Shown here piece by piece: positions 38,225 through 48,391 of a stretch of DNA of 51,274 bases (its first letter is position 1; every line of letters begins with the position of its first letter). Location: assembly GCA_902619615.1 (NCBI GenBank), contig CACNFD010000004.1, forward strand, positions 1 to 51,274, in the 5' to 3' direction. The stretch comes from an uncultured SAR116 cluster alpha proteobacterium. GTDB lineage: Bacteria > Pseudomonadota > Alphaproteobacteria > Puniceispirillales > Marisalimonadaceae. A program made the position numbers and the translations under genes. Under the pieces are notes generated by a model. That model searched no databases, was not told where the DNA came from, and saw nothing but the letters and a program-made list of their open reading frames with translations.

Positions 38225-39619
38225 ATAACCAAGTTTTCTAATTTTATTGATCTTCTCATAAAGTAATTTCCAGTTATCATATTGATCGATTTCTCTCCAA
38301 ATATGTTCAACCTCTCCAATTAACAAATTTTGTCTGTTATTATCTAATTGACGTTTCTTATCTAAAACGCCTTTAGTTGGAAGACAGTCTTTTAAAATTT
38401 CAACAATTTTTGAAAATTCTTTGTTTTTATATTTTTTTCCATAATTAGTTTTAAGACAATCAACAACAGAATCTCTTCCTCCGTAAAAATCATAAAACAT
38501 GTTAGCGTAGTCAATTTTGTTTTTCTCGCTCTCATTTAACAAAATTGTCATTATTTCAATTAGATCATTGTTACTAATATTTTGTATTCCCAATCTCCAA
38601 CAAAAATGATTTTTTAATGACTCATGAAATTTTTTAGAAAATTGATTCAAAGTTTCAATTATTATTTTTTCGTCTATAAATTCATTTAAACTTTTCCCTA
38701 ACTGGGTAAGTGCCCATAATGCAGCCTCAGGTTGTCTCCCAAAAGAATATCTTCCGTTACTATCAAAATAAGCAGCTGTGAAAGAAGTATTTGCAAATTC
38801 TATAAATCTCCAAGGGCCATAATCAAATACTTCTCCAGTGACGTTGAAATTATCAGTATTTAAAACTCCATGGACAAAACCTGAAGCAATAATTCTGCCA
38901 ATTGATTCTGCTATTCTTTTAACACTTTCTAAAAATATGTCTTCAGCTAAAGTTTTAATACATTTATTAGGTTTGATATTAGCAAAATAGTTTTTACTAA
39001 GGTACTTTAATAATAGTTCAATGTTTTCATAATCATTTAGATATTTTAATCTTTGAAATGTACCTATTCTTATATGACTATTGCTTCTTCTGACAAGAAC
39101 AGCTGATCTTGTTGGGGAAGGTTCATCATTTCTTTGCAATTCTTCTGCAGTTTCAATAATGGAAAAAGTTTGACTCGTGGACACACCTAAAGCAGTCAAA
39201 AATTCAGTTGCTAATAATTCTCTGACTGCCCCTTTTAAAGTAAGTCTACCATCCCCTCCTCTACTATATTTTGTTTGTCCAGATCCTTTTGTTCCTAAAT
39301 CCCATAAAATACTATTTTTATCTAAAATTTGTGCTAGCAGAAACCCTCTTCCATCACCTAAGTCAGGATTATAATAACCAAATTGATGGCCATGATATTT
39401 TAATGCTAATGGCTTATGAAGACACCCGGGAAGTTTTTCAAATTTACCAAAATATTTAATCCACTCATTATCGTTTAATTGGTCTAAGTCAAGTAATTTA
39501 GCAGCTCTATCATTTCTAAATCTTAAAATGTGACGAGGAAACTTTGCTGGTGTGGCAATATGATAAAAGGAGTCACCTAAATTAAAATGATTATTTGCAA
39601 CTTTGGCTTTATTTATCAT
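38192..39619 (-). CDS. selO: Protein adenylyltransferase SelO (YdiU/UPF0061)
   Basis: 475-aa pseudokinase-fold enzyme that transfers AMP to Ser/Thr/Tyr of target proteins, described in redox stress. Motifs: YHGHQFGYYNPDLGDGRGFLLAQI, WDLGTKGSGQTKYSRGGDGRLTLKGAVRELL, SHIRIGTFQRL, FVHGVLNTDNFNVTGEVFDYGPW (catalytic Asp and metal-binding residues) and FGRQPEAALWAL. The C-terminal Cys common in some SelO proteins is absent; the protein ends KLVYL. It overlaps the convergent ELM1 gene by 33 bases and follows msrP on the same strand. Confidence 0.95.
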   Translation of the reverse strand: MINKAKVANNHFNLGDSFYHIATPAKFPRHILRFRNDRAAKLLDLDQLNDNEWIKYFGKFEKLPGCLHKPLALKYHGHQFGYYNPDLGDGRGFLLAQILDKNSILWDLGTKGSGQTKYSRGGDGRLTLKGAVRELLATEFLTALGVSTSQTFSIIETAEELQRNDEPSPTRSAVLVRRSNSHIRIGTFQRLKYLNDYENIELLLKYLSKNYFANIKPNKCIKTLAEDIFLESVKRIAESIGRIIASGFVHGVLNTDNFNVTGEVFDYGPWRFIEFANTSFTAAYFDSNGRYSFGRQPEAALWALTQLGKSLNEFIDEKIIIETLNQFSKKFHESLKNHFCWRLGIQNISNNDLIEIMTILLNESEKNKIDYANMFYDFYGGRDSVVDCLKTNYGKKYKNKEFSKIVEILKDCLPTKGVLDKKRQLDNNRQNLLIGEVEHIWREIDQYDNWKLLYEKINKIRKLGYLLGSEKLVYL

Positions 39620-39637
39620 TCTTAAACCAAACCATGT

Positions 39638-40600
39638 TTATCTAAAGAGTTTATCCTGCAAAGTTTTTTCTAATCCTTTGTACAAGTAGGATACTTGCTC
39701 TTCATAACCATTATATTTAACAGTAGGTATTCTACCATCAATGCCCAACTGCTGTTCTGTTTCTTGAGACCATCTAGGATGAGAAACTTTAGGATTAACA
39801 TTTGCCCAAAAACCATACTCATTTTGGGCAAGTTTTTCCCACATTCCAATTGGTCTCTCACTCACAAAACTTATTTTTACAATTGATTTTATAGACTTGA
39901 AACCATACTTCCATGGCAAAACTAAACGCAGAGGAGCTCCATTTTGATTAGGAAGGGGTTTCCCATAGATCCCAGTAGCAAAAAAAGTTAGGTCATTTTT
40001 AGCTTCTTCAATTGTAATACCCTCTTTGTACGGCCATGGATACCATTGTTGTTTTTGTCCTGGTGCTATTTCAGGGTTATAAAAAGTTTCAAACTTTAAA
40101 AATTTTGCATTAGTTTTTGGCTCAACTAGTGATAAAATTTTATTTAAAGGGAAACCCGCCCATGGCACTGTCATAGACCAAGCTTCGACACATCTAAATC
40201 GATAAACCCTCTCTTCAATACCACCAAGTTTTTTTATTAAATCATTTACGTCAATAACCATTGGATTATCTACCAACCCATCGATAGTTATTGACCAGGG
40301 TTCAGTCTTTAGCTTAGAGGCTCTTCTCCAAATATTTTTACTTGATCCAAACTCATAAAAATTTGTATAAGTTGTAGCTAAACTTTCAGGAGTTAGGGGT
40401 GTGCTGATTGTATAAGACTTATTCACTTCCGGAGGATAAAGCGAACTATAAGCAGGACGAGATATAAAAGATGTACCAGGTAAAAATAATGAGCCTGCAC
40501 CTAATTTTTTTAAAAAATCTCTTCTAGTATTATAAAAGTTTTCTGGAGTAACTTTATTATCTTTTAATTTCCAAACTTTCTTTATTTTATAAAATGCCAT
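39638..40600 (-). CDS. msrP: Periplasmic protein-methionine-sulfoxide reductase MsrP (YedY)
   Basis: 320-aa molybdopterin oxidoreductase that repairs oxidised methionine in periplasmic proteins. A Tat signal carrying T-R26-R27-DFLKKLG is followed by a hydrophobic stretch. The Mo-binding Cys is C137 in YRFRCVEAWSMTVPW, and PYKEGITIEEA, LPWKYGFKSIKSI and FVSERP are family motifs. The usual partner MsrQ, a haem membrane subunit, is not adjacent: selO and aspC flank the gene. Electrons may come from elsewhere or msrQ may lie outside the window. Confidence 0.95.
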   Translation of the reverse strand: MAFYKIKKVWKLKDNKVTPENFYNTRRDFLKKLGAGSLFLPGTSFISRPAYSSLYPPEVNKSYTISTPLTPESLATTYTNFYEFGSSKNIWRRASKLKTEPWSITIDGLVDNPMVIDVNDLIKKLGGIEERVYRFRCVEAWSMTVPWAGFPLNKILSLVEPKTNAKFLKFETFYNPEIAPGQKQQWYPWPYKEGITIEEAKNDLTFFATGIYGKPLPNQNGAPLRLVLPWKYGFKSIKSIVKISFVSERPIGMWEKLAQNEYGFWANVNPKVSHPRWSQETEQQLGIDGRIPTVKYNGYEEQVSYLYKGLEKTLQDKLFR

Positions 40601-40617
40601 TTTTAAAACTCCAGTAT

Positions 40618-41820
40618 TTAAGAAAGAGTTAAGACAGCTTTTTCGATTCTGTTCATTGCTTCTTTTAAAACTTCTAAACTGGTTGCGTAAGACACTCTAA
40701 AATATGGTTCTAGACCAAAAGCTACCCCAGGTACTGCAGCAACTTCGGCGGACTCTAAAAGCCATTCCACAATTTCAGCATCATTGTTGAGGATTTTTCC
40801 ATTTTGTATTTTCTTACCTATTAAACCTGACACGTTAGGGTAAGCATAAAACGCTCCTTCAGGTAAAATGCAAGAAATACCATTTATACTATTAAGTTTA
40901 TCAACAACAAAATGCCTTCTTTCATCAAAGGCTTTTAAACAAGGATCTAAGAATTCTTTACTACCACTTATACCAGCTAATGCAGCATACTGTGAGATTG
41001 ATGATGGATTAGAAGTTGATTGACCTTGGATCTTAATCATTGCTTTGATAAGTAATGATGGTCCTGCTGCATAACCAATTCTCCAACCAGTCATGCAGTA
41101 ACTTTTAGAAACACCATTTACCGTTAAAATTCTATCTTTTAAATTTGGTGCAACTTGTGCCAAAGTATAAAATTTAAAGTTATCATATACAATATATTCA
41201 TAAATATCGTCTGTCATTACATATAAATTTTCATGTTTTCTAACCACATTTGCGATCTCTTCTAGTTCACTTATGGAGTAACACGATCCAGTTGGATTAG
41301 ACGGACTATTCAGTATTAGCCATTTACTATTTTTGGTTATTACCTTTTCTAGAGCTTCTCCAGTAAGTTTAAAGTTAGTTTCTGAAGAACAATCTACAAA
41401 TATTGGTTTACCACCCGCTAATAATGTCATATCAGGATAGGAAACCCAATAAGGGGCTGGAATTATTACTTCATCGTCTTTATTTAAAGAACTCATCAAA
41501 GCATTAAACAAAATTTGTTTTCCACCAGTTCCAACAATGACGTTACTTACATCATAATTTAAATCATTATCCTTTTTGAATTTTTCTACAATTGATTGTC
41601 TTAATTCTGGGATACCTTCTATATTAGTATACTTTGTATATCCGCTATTAATTGCATCAATGGCGGCTTGCTTAACATGTTGAGGTGTATCAAAATCAGG
41701 TTCTCCAGATGATAAACCAATGACCTTTTTCCCCTCTCTTTTAAGTTGAGTAGCTTTTGCAGTTATAACCATTGTTGCAGAAGGTTTAATCCTATTTAAA
41801 CTGTCAGAAATAAAAGTCAT
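40618..41820 (-). CDS. Aspartate/aromatic aminotransferase (class I, AatA type)
   Basis: 400-aa PLP-dependent transaminase of the alphaproteobacterial aspartate aminotransferase group. It shows LSSGEPDFDTPQHV, VGTGGKQILFNAL, NSPSNPTGS, DDIYEYIVYD and the Schiff-base lysine K239 in NGVSKSYCMTGWRIGYAAG. The C-terminal PYFRVSYATS holds the substrate carboxylate Arg. It is the beginning of the aspC-msrP-selO run and is divergent from uvrB. Family is secure; whether it also acts on prephenate or aromatic acids is not visible. Confidence 0.93.
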   Translation of the reverse strand: MTFISDSLNRIKPSATMVITAKATQLKREGKKVIGLSSGEPDFDTPQHVKQAAIDAINSGYTKYTNIEGIPELRQSIVEKFKKDNDLNYDVSNVIVGTGGKQILFNALMSSLNKDDEVIIPAPYWVSYPDMTLLAGGKPIFVDCSSETNFKLTGEALEKVITKNSKWLILNSPSNPTGSCYSISELEEIANVVRKHENLYVMTDDIYEYIVYDNFKFYTLAQVAPNLKDRILTVNGVSKSYCMTGWRIGYAAGPSLLIKAMIKIQGQSTSNPSSISQYAALAGISGSKEFLDPCLKAFDERRHFVVDKLNSINGISCILPEGAFYAYPNVSGLIGKKIQNGKILNNDAEIVEWLLESAEVAAVPGVAFGLEPYFRVSYATSLEVLKEAMNRIEKAVLTLS

Positions 41821-41943
41821 TTAACTACTCCAAAATATATGATTACCATTTAGCTTTACTACAATTTATTTGAGACTAACATCTTTTTTATTAATTAATT
41901 AGTTATTATTTGATATACATAATTAATCACAAAACTTATTAAT

Positions 41944-44016
41944 ATGAATAATATTGAAAAAATTGAAAATAATACAATTATACCCTCTAAATCCATTTTT
42001 AGTTTAAATTCAAGCTTTACACCTACAGGAGATCAGCCAGAGGCTATAAAAGAATTGGTTTCTGGAATTCAAAATGATGAAAAAGATCAAGTATTATTGG
42101 GGGTAACTGGTTCTGGTAAAACATTTACAATGGCAAACATTATTAATTCACTAAATAGACCTTCATTGATAATGGCACCTAATAAAACATTGGCCGCACA
42201 ATTATACGCAGAGATGAAAGATTTTTTTCCAAATAATGCAGTTGAATACTTTGTTTCATATTATGACTATTATCAGCCAGAAGCGTATGTTCCCAGATCT
42301 GATACATACATTGAAAAAGAATCTAGTATTAATGATCAAATTGATCGCATGCGTCATTCTGCTACAAGAGCTCTTCTTGAAAGAAAGGATGTAATAATAG
42401 TTGCTTCTGTATCATGTATTTATGGTATCGGTTCAGTTGAAACATATTCAAAAATGACAATTGAATTAAAAAAAGGTCAACAAATTCCTAGACAAACATT
42501 GCTGAGACAATTTACTGAACTTCAATATACAAGAAATGATATGTCATTTGTAAGAGGCACTTTTAGAGTTAGAGGTGACATAGTTGAAATTTTTCCTGCG
42601 CATTTAGAAACTGTAGCCTGGAGAATAACTCTATTTGGAGATGAAATTGAAGAATTATTTGAAATAGATGCTCTAACAGGCGAAAAACTTACATCATTAA
42701 AGTGGATAAAAATTTATGCTAATTCGCACTATGTAACACCTAGACCAACATTAAACGAAGCTATTAAATCTATTAAAGAAGAATTAAAAAGTCATTTAGA
42801 AATTTTATATAAAAGTAATAAATTGGTGGAAGCACAGCGCTTAGAACAAAGAACAAATTTTGATCTTGAAATGATGTTAGCCGCTGGAACTTGTCCAGGA
42901 ATAGAAAACTACAGTAGATACCTCTCAGGAAGAAATCCTGGGGAGCCTCCACCTACACTTTTTGAATATTTACCAGATGACGCCCTTGTTTTTACTGACG
43001 AAAGTCATATCACAGTTAGTCAGATAGGAGCTATGTATAAAGGAGACTTTAGAAGAAAATCAACTTTAGCTGAATATGGTTTTAGATTACCTTCTTGTTT
43101 GGACAATAGACCTTTAAAGTTTGAGGAATGGGAAGCATTTAGACCCAATACTATTCATGTTTCGGCCACCCCTGGGGAATGGGAATTAAATAAAACAAAC
43201 GGTGTTTTTGTTGAACAGTCTTTAAGACCAACTGGACTAGTGGATCCAGAAATTTTAATAAGGCCAACAAAAACCCAAGTTGATGATCTTATTTACGAGA
43301 CAAAAGAACAATCCAAAAAAGGAAATAGAGTATTAGTTACAACCTTAACGAAAAAGATGGCTGAAGCTTTAAGTGAGTATATGTTTGAAGCAGGATTAAA
43401 AGTTAGATATATTCACTCTGATGTAGACACTCTTGAACGTATTGAAATAATAAGAGATTTAAGGCTGGGTGTGTTTGATGTTTTGATTGGTATAAATCTT
43501 TTAAGAGAAGGGTTAGATATTCCTGAATGTGCATTAGTAGCAATTTTGGACGCTGATAAAGAAGGTTATTTAAGATCAAAAACTTCATTGATACAAACTA
43601 TTGGTCGTGCTGCAAGACATGTTGAAGGAAAAGTAATTCTATATGCTGATAATATTACAGGTTCAATGCAATACGCAATAGACGAAACTGATAGAAGAAG
43701 AAAAAAACAAATAAGTTACAATTTAAAAAATAATATCACTCCTAAAACAGTTATTAGCAAAATTTCTGACATATTAGCAGACCTAAGTGATAATGATGAT
43801 GATAAAGATAATAAAAACAAAAAAAATACTGGAAAAAATTTAAAAGAATCAATTCAAGATCTCCAAAACGAAATGGAGAAAGCAGCTAGCAATCTTGAAT
43901 TTGAAGAAGCAGCAAGAATACGAGATGAGATAAAAAAATTACAACAAAAAGAATTAGGTTTGATGGCAATTCCTAATACAAATTTTAAAACGAGTTCATA
44001 TTATAAAAAGAAATAA
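41944..44016 (+). CDS. uvrB: Excinuclease ABC subunit B
   Basis: 690-aa DNA damage-verifying helicase of nucleotide excision repair. Walker A GVTGSGKT, the beta-hairpin region [48 protein letters not shown] and QTIGRAARH helicase motifs are visible. The UVR domain ([17 protein letters not shown]) at the C-terminus binds UvrC. It lies 45 bases upstream of uvrC; the pair starts a plus-strand run to moaE. Confidence 0.98.
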   Translation: MNNIEKIENNTIIPSKSIFSLNSSFTPTGDQPEAIKELVSGIQNDEKDQVLLGVTGSGKTFTMANIINSLNRPSLIMAPNKTLAAQLYAEMKDFFPNNAVEYFVSYYDYYQPEAYVPRSDTYIEKESSINDQIDRMRHSATRALLERKDVIIVASVSCIYGIGSVETYSKMTIELKKGQQIPRQTLLRQFTELQYTRNDMSFVRGTFRVRGDIVEIFPAHLETVAWRITLFGDEIEELFEIDALTGEKLTSLKWIKIYANSHYVTPRPTLNEAIKSIKEELKSHLEILYKSNKLVEAQRLEQRTNFDLEMMLAAGTCPGIENYSRYLSGRNPGEPPPTLFEYLPDDALVFTDESHITVSQIGAMYKGDFRRKSTLAEYGFRLPSCLDNRPLKFEEWEAFRPNTIHVSATPGEWELNKTNGVFVEQSLRPTGLVDPEILIRPTKTQVDDLIYETKEQSKKGNRVLVTTLTKKMAEALSEYMFEAGLKVRYIHSDVDTLERIEIIRDLRLGVFDVLIGINLLREGLDIPECALVAILDADKEGYLRSKTSLIQTIGRAARHVEGKVILYADNITGSMQYAIDETDRRRKKQISYNLKNNITPKTVISKISDILADLSDNDDDKDNKNKKNTGKNLKESIQDLQNEMEKAASNLEFEEAARIRDEIKKLQQKELGLMAIPNTNFKTSSYYKKK

Positions 44017-44061
44017 ATTAAATTATTTAAAATGTAATTAATCAAAAACGAAAATTTTTAA

Positions 44062-45939
44062 ATGATTAAAAATAATAAAGCGTCTCTGAGTAAAGGGATT
44101 GAAATAATTAAAAATGAGCTTTTGACAATTCCAAACAAATCTGGAATTTATCAAATGATTGGAGAAAATAGTGAATATTTGTACATAGGAAAAGCAAAAA
44201 ATTTAAACAATAGAATTAAATTTTATACTCAACCAAAAAGGCTTAACTCAAGATTAAGTTATATGGTTTCAAACACTGTTAAATTGGAGATAATTGTTAC
44301 GTCTTCAGAAATAGAAGCGTTACTCCTAGAATCTAATTTAATAAAAAAATTTGAACCTATATTTAATATATTGCTTAAAGACGATAAAAGTTTTAGTTCA
44401 ATTTTATTCAATTTATCTCATTCTTTTCCTCAATTATCTGCACATAGAGGTCAAAGAAATATTAAGGGCGATTATTTTGGACCTTTTGTCTCAAAAAAAA
44501 CTGTTCAAAAAACCATAGAAACACTACAGAAAATTTTTCTTTTAAGAACTTGCAATGATAATATTTTTAAATCTAGAACTCGCCCTTGCTTACAATTTCA
44601 AATCAAAAGATGCAGTGCTCCATGTGTAAATTTAATATCAAAAGAAAGTTATCGAGACAGTCTTAACGAAGCAAAAAAATTCTTACAAGGAAACTCAAAG
44701 TCGATAAAACAAAATTTAATAAAAAAAATGTACGATGCATCTAATAAACAAAATTTTGAAGCAGCTGCAATTTATAGAAATAGAATAAAAGCTCTTACTG
44801 ATGTAAATGCAAGTCAAAATATTAATGTACCAAACGTCAATGATGTTGACTTCCTTGTGCTACAAAAAATTGAAAATAAAGTCGTAATTCAAATGACGAT
44901 AGTTAGAAGTGGTTGTAATTACGGTTCTAAATCATATTTTCCTAGTCCAGGTAAAAATGGTACTGATGTTTTAGAAGAAGAGATTATGCAAGCCTTTATA
45001 TGTCAATTTTATGATAAAAATATTCCCCCTGAAAATATTTTGGTTAACTTAAATCCCAAAGATAAAAGGCTAATTGAAGAGCTTTTGCATAAAAAGCATA
45101 AAATAAAAGTAAAAATTCAACTACCTCAAAGAGGAAAAAAATTAGAAATTATAAAATCAACGCTCAAAAATGCAGAAGAAAATTTAAATAGAAAAATCTA
45201 TGAAAGATCTTCAAATAAAAACAATCTTAAAAATTTGCAACAAACGTTTAACTTTAAAAATTCTATTCAAAAATTAGAAGTTTATGATAACTCACATAAT
45301 CAAGGAAAATCACCCATAGGTGCAATGATAGCTTTTAACGAAGATGGTTTTTTAAAGTCATTATATAGAAGATATAACATTTCAACAGAGCATAAAAACT
45401 CATCAAAACAAATCAGTGATGAGTTTATAAATAATAATGATTATTTAATGATGAAGGAAGTAATTAAACGTAGATTTGCAGGGAAAAATTCATCTGGATT
45501 TCCTGATTTAATAATCATTGACGGTGGCAAAGGACATTTAAACATAGTTTTAAATGTACTTAAAGATTTACAAATTAGTAGTATTGAAGTTTTGGCAATT
45601 TCAAAGGGCATAAAAAGAGATGCGGGTAGAGAAAATTTTTATACAAAAAATTCTGATAGTTTTAGATTTAACAAAGATGATCCTACATTATTTTTTCTTC
45701 AAAAATTAAGAGATGAAGTTCATAGATACGCAATTGCAGGTCATAGAATTAAAAGTAAAAAAAATATTTTCAAAAATCCTTTAGACGAGATTGATGGAAT
45801 TGGAGTAAACAGAAAAAAATCTCTTTTGGAGGAATTTGGTTCTGCAAAAGCTGTAGGAACTGCAAGTATTAGTGATTTATTAAAAGTTGAGGGAATAAAT
45901 AATTCAACAGCTCAAAAAATATTTAATTTTTTTAACTAA
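44062..45939 (+). CDS. uvrC: Excinuclease ABC subunit C
   Basis: 625-aa dual-incision nuclease. The GIY-YIG N-terminal domain has SGIYQMI..NSEYLYIGKAKNL. Four cysteines in CNDNIFKSRTRPC / FQIKRCSAPC match an Fe-S cluster site. The UVR segment is NFEAAAIYRNRI, and the C-terminal RNase H-like nuclease has LEVYDNSHNQGKSPIGAM and LIIIDGGKGHL. Tandem HhH (LDEIDGIGVNRKKSLLEEFGS) finishes the protein. It completes the uvrB-uvrC pair. Confidence 0.98.
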   Translation: MIKNNKASLSKGIEIIKNELLTIPNKSGIYQMIGENSEYLYIGKAKNLNNRIKFYTQPKRLNSRLSYMVSNTVKLEIIVTSSEIEALLLESNLIKKFEPIFNILLKDDKSFSSILFNLSHSFPQLSAHRGQRNIKGDYFGPFVSKKTVQKTIETLQKIFLLRTCNDNIFKSRTRPCLQFQIKRCSAPCVNLISKESYRDSLNEAKKFLQGNSKSIKQNLIKKMYDASNKQNFEAAAIYRNRIKALTDVNASQNINVPNVNDVDFLVLQKIENKVVIQMTIVRSGCNYGSKSYFPSPGKNGTDVLEEEIMQAFICQFYDKNIPPENILVNLNPKDKRLIEELLHKKHKIKVKIQLPQRGKKLEIIKSTLKNAEENLNRKIYERSSNKNNLKNLQQTFNFKNSIQKLEVYDNSHNQGKSPIGAMIAFNEDGFLKSLYRRYNISTEHKNSSKQISDEFINNNDYLMMKEVIKRRFAGKNSSGFPDLIIIDGGKGHLNIVLNVLKDLQISSIEVLAISKGIKRDAGRENFYTKNSDSFRFNKDDPTLFFLQKLRDEVHRYAIAGHRIKSKKNIFKNPLDEIDGIGVNRKKSLLEEFGSAKAVGTASISDLLKVEGINNSTAQKIFNFFN

Positions 45940-46009
45940 AATAAATTTTTTAAAAATCTATTTTGTTTTAAAGATAGTCTTAATTTAAAAATCTCGTTAA
46001 AGTTAATTT

Positions 46010-46609
46010 ATGAAGCAAAATAATTCTATATTAAGGATCATACCTAACTTTTTAACCTTATTCAGAAGTTTGGCAGCAATTGTACTTCCTTTAATAATCA
46101 TTTATGGCGGTGAAATTGGGGCCTTAATAGCTATACCAATGTTATTTTTAGCAGGTATTAGTGATTATTTTGATGGATTTTTTGCTAGAAAATATAATGT
46201 AACATCTAATTTTGGGAAAATCTTAGATCCAATAGCAGACAAATTATTGGTAATTGGGGTAATTTTTGCCCTAGCTTCAGAAAACATGTTAGATTATTAT
46301 TATGCTTTCATACCAGCACTTTTAATAGTTTTAAGAGAAATTTTAGTCTCAGGTTTGAGAGAAAGTATATCTTCTTACAAAATTTCTTTAGAGGTAACCC
46401 CTTTAGCAAAATGGAAGACAACTATCCAACTAATCGCATGTGGAAGTTTTTTAGTTTGGAGATCCAATACTTTTTTTTACAGTATGGATATTTTAGGTTT
46501 AATTTCATATATTCTATTTTGGATGGCTGGAATGGTTACCTTTATAACGGGCCTGCAGTATATTATAAAAATAGTAAAATTTTTTGATATAGAAATTAAT
46601 AGAGAATAA
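46010..46609 (+). CDS. pgsA: CDP-diacylglycerol-glycerol-3-phosphate 3-phosphatidyltransferase
   Basis: 199-aa integral membrane enzyme making phosphatidylglycerol phosphate. The CDP-alcohol phosphatidyltransferase motif D-G-x2-A-R-x8-G-x3-D-x3-D is exact: D55, G56, A59, R60, G69, D73, D77. Several hydrophobic helices follow, and the N-terminus has LRIIPNFLTLFRSL, the typical PgsA entry. It lies between uvrC and moaD, a common alphaproteobacterial arrangement. Confidence 0.97.
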   Translation: MKQNNSILRIIPNFLTLFRSLAAIVLPLIIIYGGEIGALIAIPMLFLAGISDYFDGFFARKYNVTSNFGKILDPIADKLLVIGVIFALASENMLDYYYAFIPALLIVLREILVSGLRESISSYKISLEVTPLAKWKTTIQLIACGSFLVWRSNTFFYSMDILGLISYILFWMAGMVTFITGLQYIIKIVKFFDIEINRE

Positions 46610-46612
46610 ATT

Positions 46613-46864
46613 ATGGTTATAAAATACTTTTCATGGATTAAAGAACATATAGGTAAATCTGAAGAACAATTTGAATTACCTAAGCATATAAATAATGTAA
46701 ATGAACTTATTAACTATTTGAATGAAATAGATGAAAAATATAAATTAATATTTGAAAAAAAAGAAATAATCAAAATAGCTGTAAATAAAACGTATTCATC
46801 TTTTGATACTAATGTCAGCAATAGTGACGAAATTGCTTTTTTCCCCCCCGTTACAGGTGGTTAA
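46613..46864 (+). CDS. moaD: Molybdopterin synthase small subunit MoaD
   Basis: 83-aa ubiquitin-like sulfur carrier. It ends FFPPVTGG, with the C-terminal Gly-Gly that is adenylated and thiocarboxylated to deliver sulfur to molybdopterin precursor Z. The N-terminus (VIKYFSWIKEHIGKSEEQFELP) is typical. It sits 3 bases after pgsA and abuts moaE. It supplies cofactor to molybdoenzymes such as MsrP encoded in this window. Confidence 0.95.
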   Translation: MVIKYFSWIKEHIGKSEEQFELPKHINNVNELINYLNEIDEKYKLIFEKKEIIKIAVNKTYSSFDTNVSNSDEIAFFPPVTGG

Positions 46865-47338
46865 ATGAAAAAAAACTCTCCTTTGATAAAAATTAAAATA
46901 CAAAATGAAGATTTTGACGTTTCAGCTGAAACAAAAATACTACATCAAAAAAATACTGGTGCTATAGTTAACTTTGTCGGTGTAGTAAGAGGATATGACG
47001 AAAAAAATAATCAACTAATTAATTCAATGACATTAGAACATTACCCCGGGATGACAGAGTCTGAAATAGAAAAAATAGTAGTTGATTGTTATAAAAGATG
47101 GGAATTGACAGCTGTAACAGTAATACATAGGGTAGGTAATTTAAAGCCTTCCGACCAGATAGTTTTTGTAGGCGTGTCATCTAAACATAGGCAGAATGCC
47201 TTTGATGGATGTAACTTTATAATGGATTGGTTAAAGACCAAAGCTCCATTTTGGAAAGTAGAGGAAAATAATAAGAATAAGAATTGGGTAAGTTTTAATG
47301 ATTCTGATAATCAAGCATTAAAAAAATGGGCGAAATAA
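46865..47338 (+). CDS. moaE: Molybdopterin synthase large subunit MoaE
   Basis: 157-aa catalytic partner of MoaD. Characteristic segments: GAIVNFVGVVRGYDEKNN, LEHYPGMTE, VTVIHRVGNLKPSDQIVFVGVSSKHRQNAFDGCNFIMDWLKTKAPFWKVE, where the lysine-containing KTKAPFWK is the active region. The ATG directly follows the moaD stop, so the two are coupled. The gene ends 8 bases before the convergent ilvE. Confidence 0.97.
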   Translation: MKKNSPLIKIKIQNEDFDVSAETKILHQKNTGAIVNFVGVVRGYDEKNNQLINSMTLEHYPGMTESEIEKIVVDCYKRWELTAVTVIHRVGNLKPSDQIVFVGVSSKHRQNAFDGCNFIMDWLKTKAPFWKVEENNKNKNWVSFNDSDNQALKKWAK

Positions 47339-47346
47339 ATGTTATT

Positions 47347-48237
47347 TTATATTCCATTGACTAAGTCTGAATAAGCTTTTGTCAATTTGAGACAATACTC
47401 ACCAGGTTTAAATTTAAAATCACATATTGATTGAACGGGCGTGACTTCAGCAGCAGTTCCAGTTAAGAAACATTCCTCTGCTTCAGCCATTTCCTCAGGC
47501 ATAATCTTACGTTCAATAATTTCAATTCCATTATCTTTAGCAAGCTTCATTACAGTCCTTCTAGTAATTCCATCAAGAAAGCAATCAGCAATAGGGGTAT
47601 GCAGTTTCCCATCAGGCATTTTAAAAAATATATTTGCGCCAGTAGCCTCAGCTATTTGTCCCCTGTAATCTAGCATTAGAGCGTCACTAAAGCCTTTCGC
47701 CTCTGCTTCGTGTTTAGATAAGGTGCAGATCATATATAATCCAGCAGCTTTAGCAAGAACAGGACCACAATCTGGGCTTGGACGCTTCCATTTAGCAATA
47801 TCTAATTTTATTCCTTGCATTTTTTGTTCTGGATCAAAATAGCTTGGCCACTCCCAAACAGCAATAGCTACATTTATTTTTGTAGCTTGTGCAGAAACAG
47901 CCATCATCTCACTGCCCCTCCATACTACCGGCCTAACGTAAGCATCTGAAACTGAATTTTTTTCTAATAAAATTTCTTTAGCATCTAAAATTTCTTTTTT
48001 AGAAAAGGGTATTACCATGTCAAGGGATTTAGCAGAGTTAAAAAGTCTTTCTGTATGTTTTTCAGTTTCAAAAATTTTACCTCTATAAGCTCTTTCCCCT
48101 TCAAAAACACAACTTGCATAATGTAAACCATGATTTAATACATGAACATTAGCATTTTTCCACTCAAGTAAACTTCCATTATACCAAATATAGCCTTTAC
48201 GATTGTCAAAAGATAAATTGTCCAAAAAAACCTCCAA
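47347..48237 (-). CDS. ilvE: Branched-chain amino acid aminotransferase
   Basis: 296-aa class IV (fold type IV) PLP transaminase acting last in Leu/Ile/Val synthesis. It shows LNHGLHYASCVFEGERAY, VRPVVWRG, the PLP lysine K163 in PVLAKAAGLYMI, and GFSDALMLDYRGQIAEATGANIFF. The E-A.ECFLTGTAAEVTPV segment holds the phosphate-binding Thr. Divergent from the response regulator gene across about 150 bases, a conserved alphaproteobacterial neighbourhood; the MarR gene often found between them is absent here. Confidence 0.95.
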   Translation of the reverse strand: MEVFLDNLSFDNRKGYIWYNGSLLEWKNANVHVLNHGLHYASCVFEGERAYRGKIFETEKHTERLFNSAKSLDMVIPFSKKEILDAKEILLEKNSVSDAYVRPVVWRGSEMMAVSAQATKINVAIAVWEWPSYFDPEQKMQGIKLDIAKWKRPSPDCGPVLAKAAGLYMICTLSKHEAEAKGFSDALMLDYRGQIAEATGANIFFKMPDGKLHTPIADCFLDGITRRTVMKLAKDNGIEIIERKIMPEEMAEAEECFLTGTAAEVTPVQSICDFKFKPGEYCLKLTKAYSDLVNGI

Positions 48238-48391
48238 ATTAGTTATTACATATAATCCACATTATTGTTAAATAATCAAATGTTAAGAAATAGGTTTTGT
48301 AATTAATTAAGTTGTTTAGTTATTTCAGATTTAATATAACTTAATTGAGTTATTTTTTATTTTAGTCACATATATTAAACTTAATTTCAAA

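Noticed and set aside
48305-48346. Inverted repeat AATTAAGTT ... AACTTAATT between ilvE and the response regulator, and a possible CtrA box
   Set aside because: The 24-base spacer and pure AT content make chance likely, and the TTAA spacing is 6 rather than the 7 of a CtrA site.
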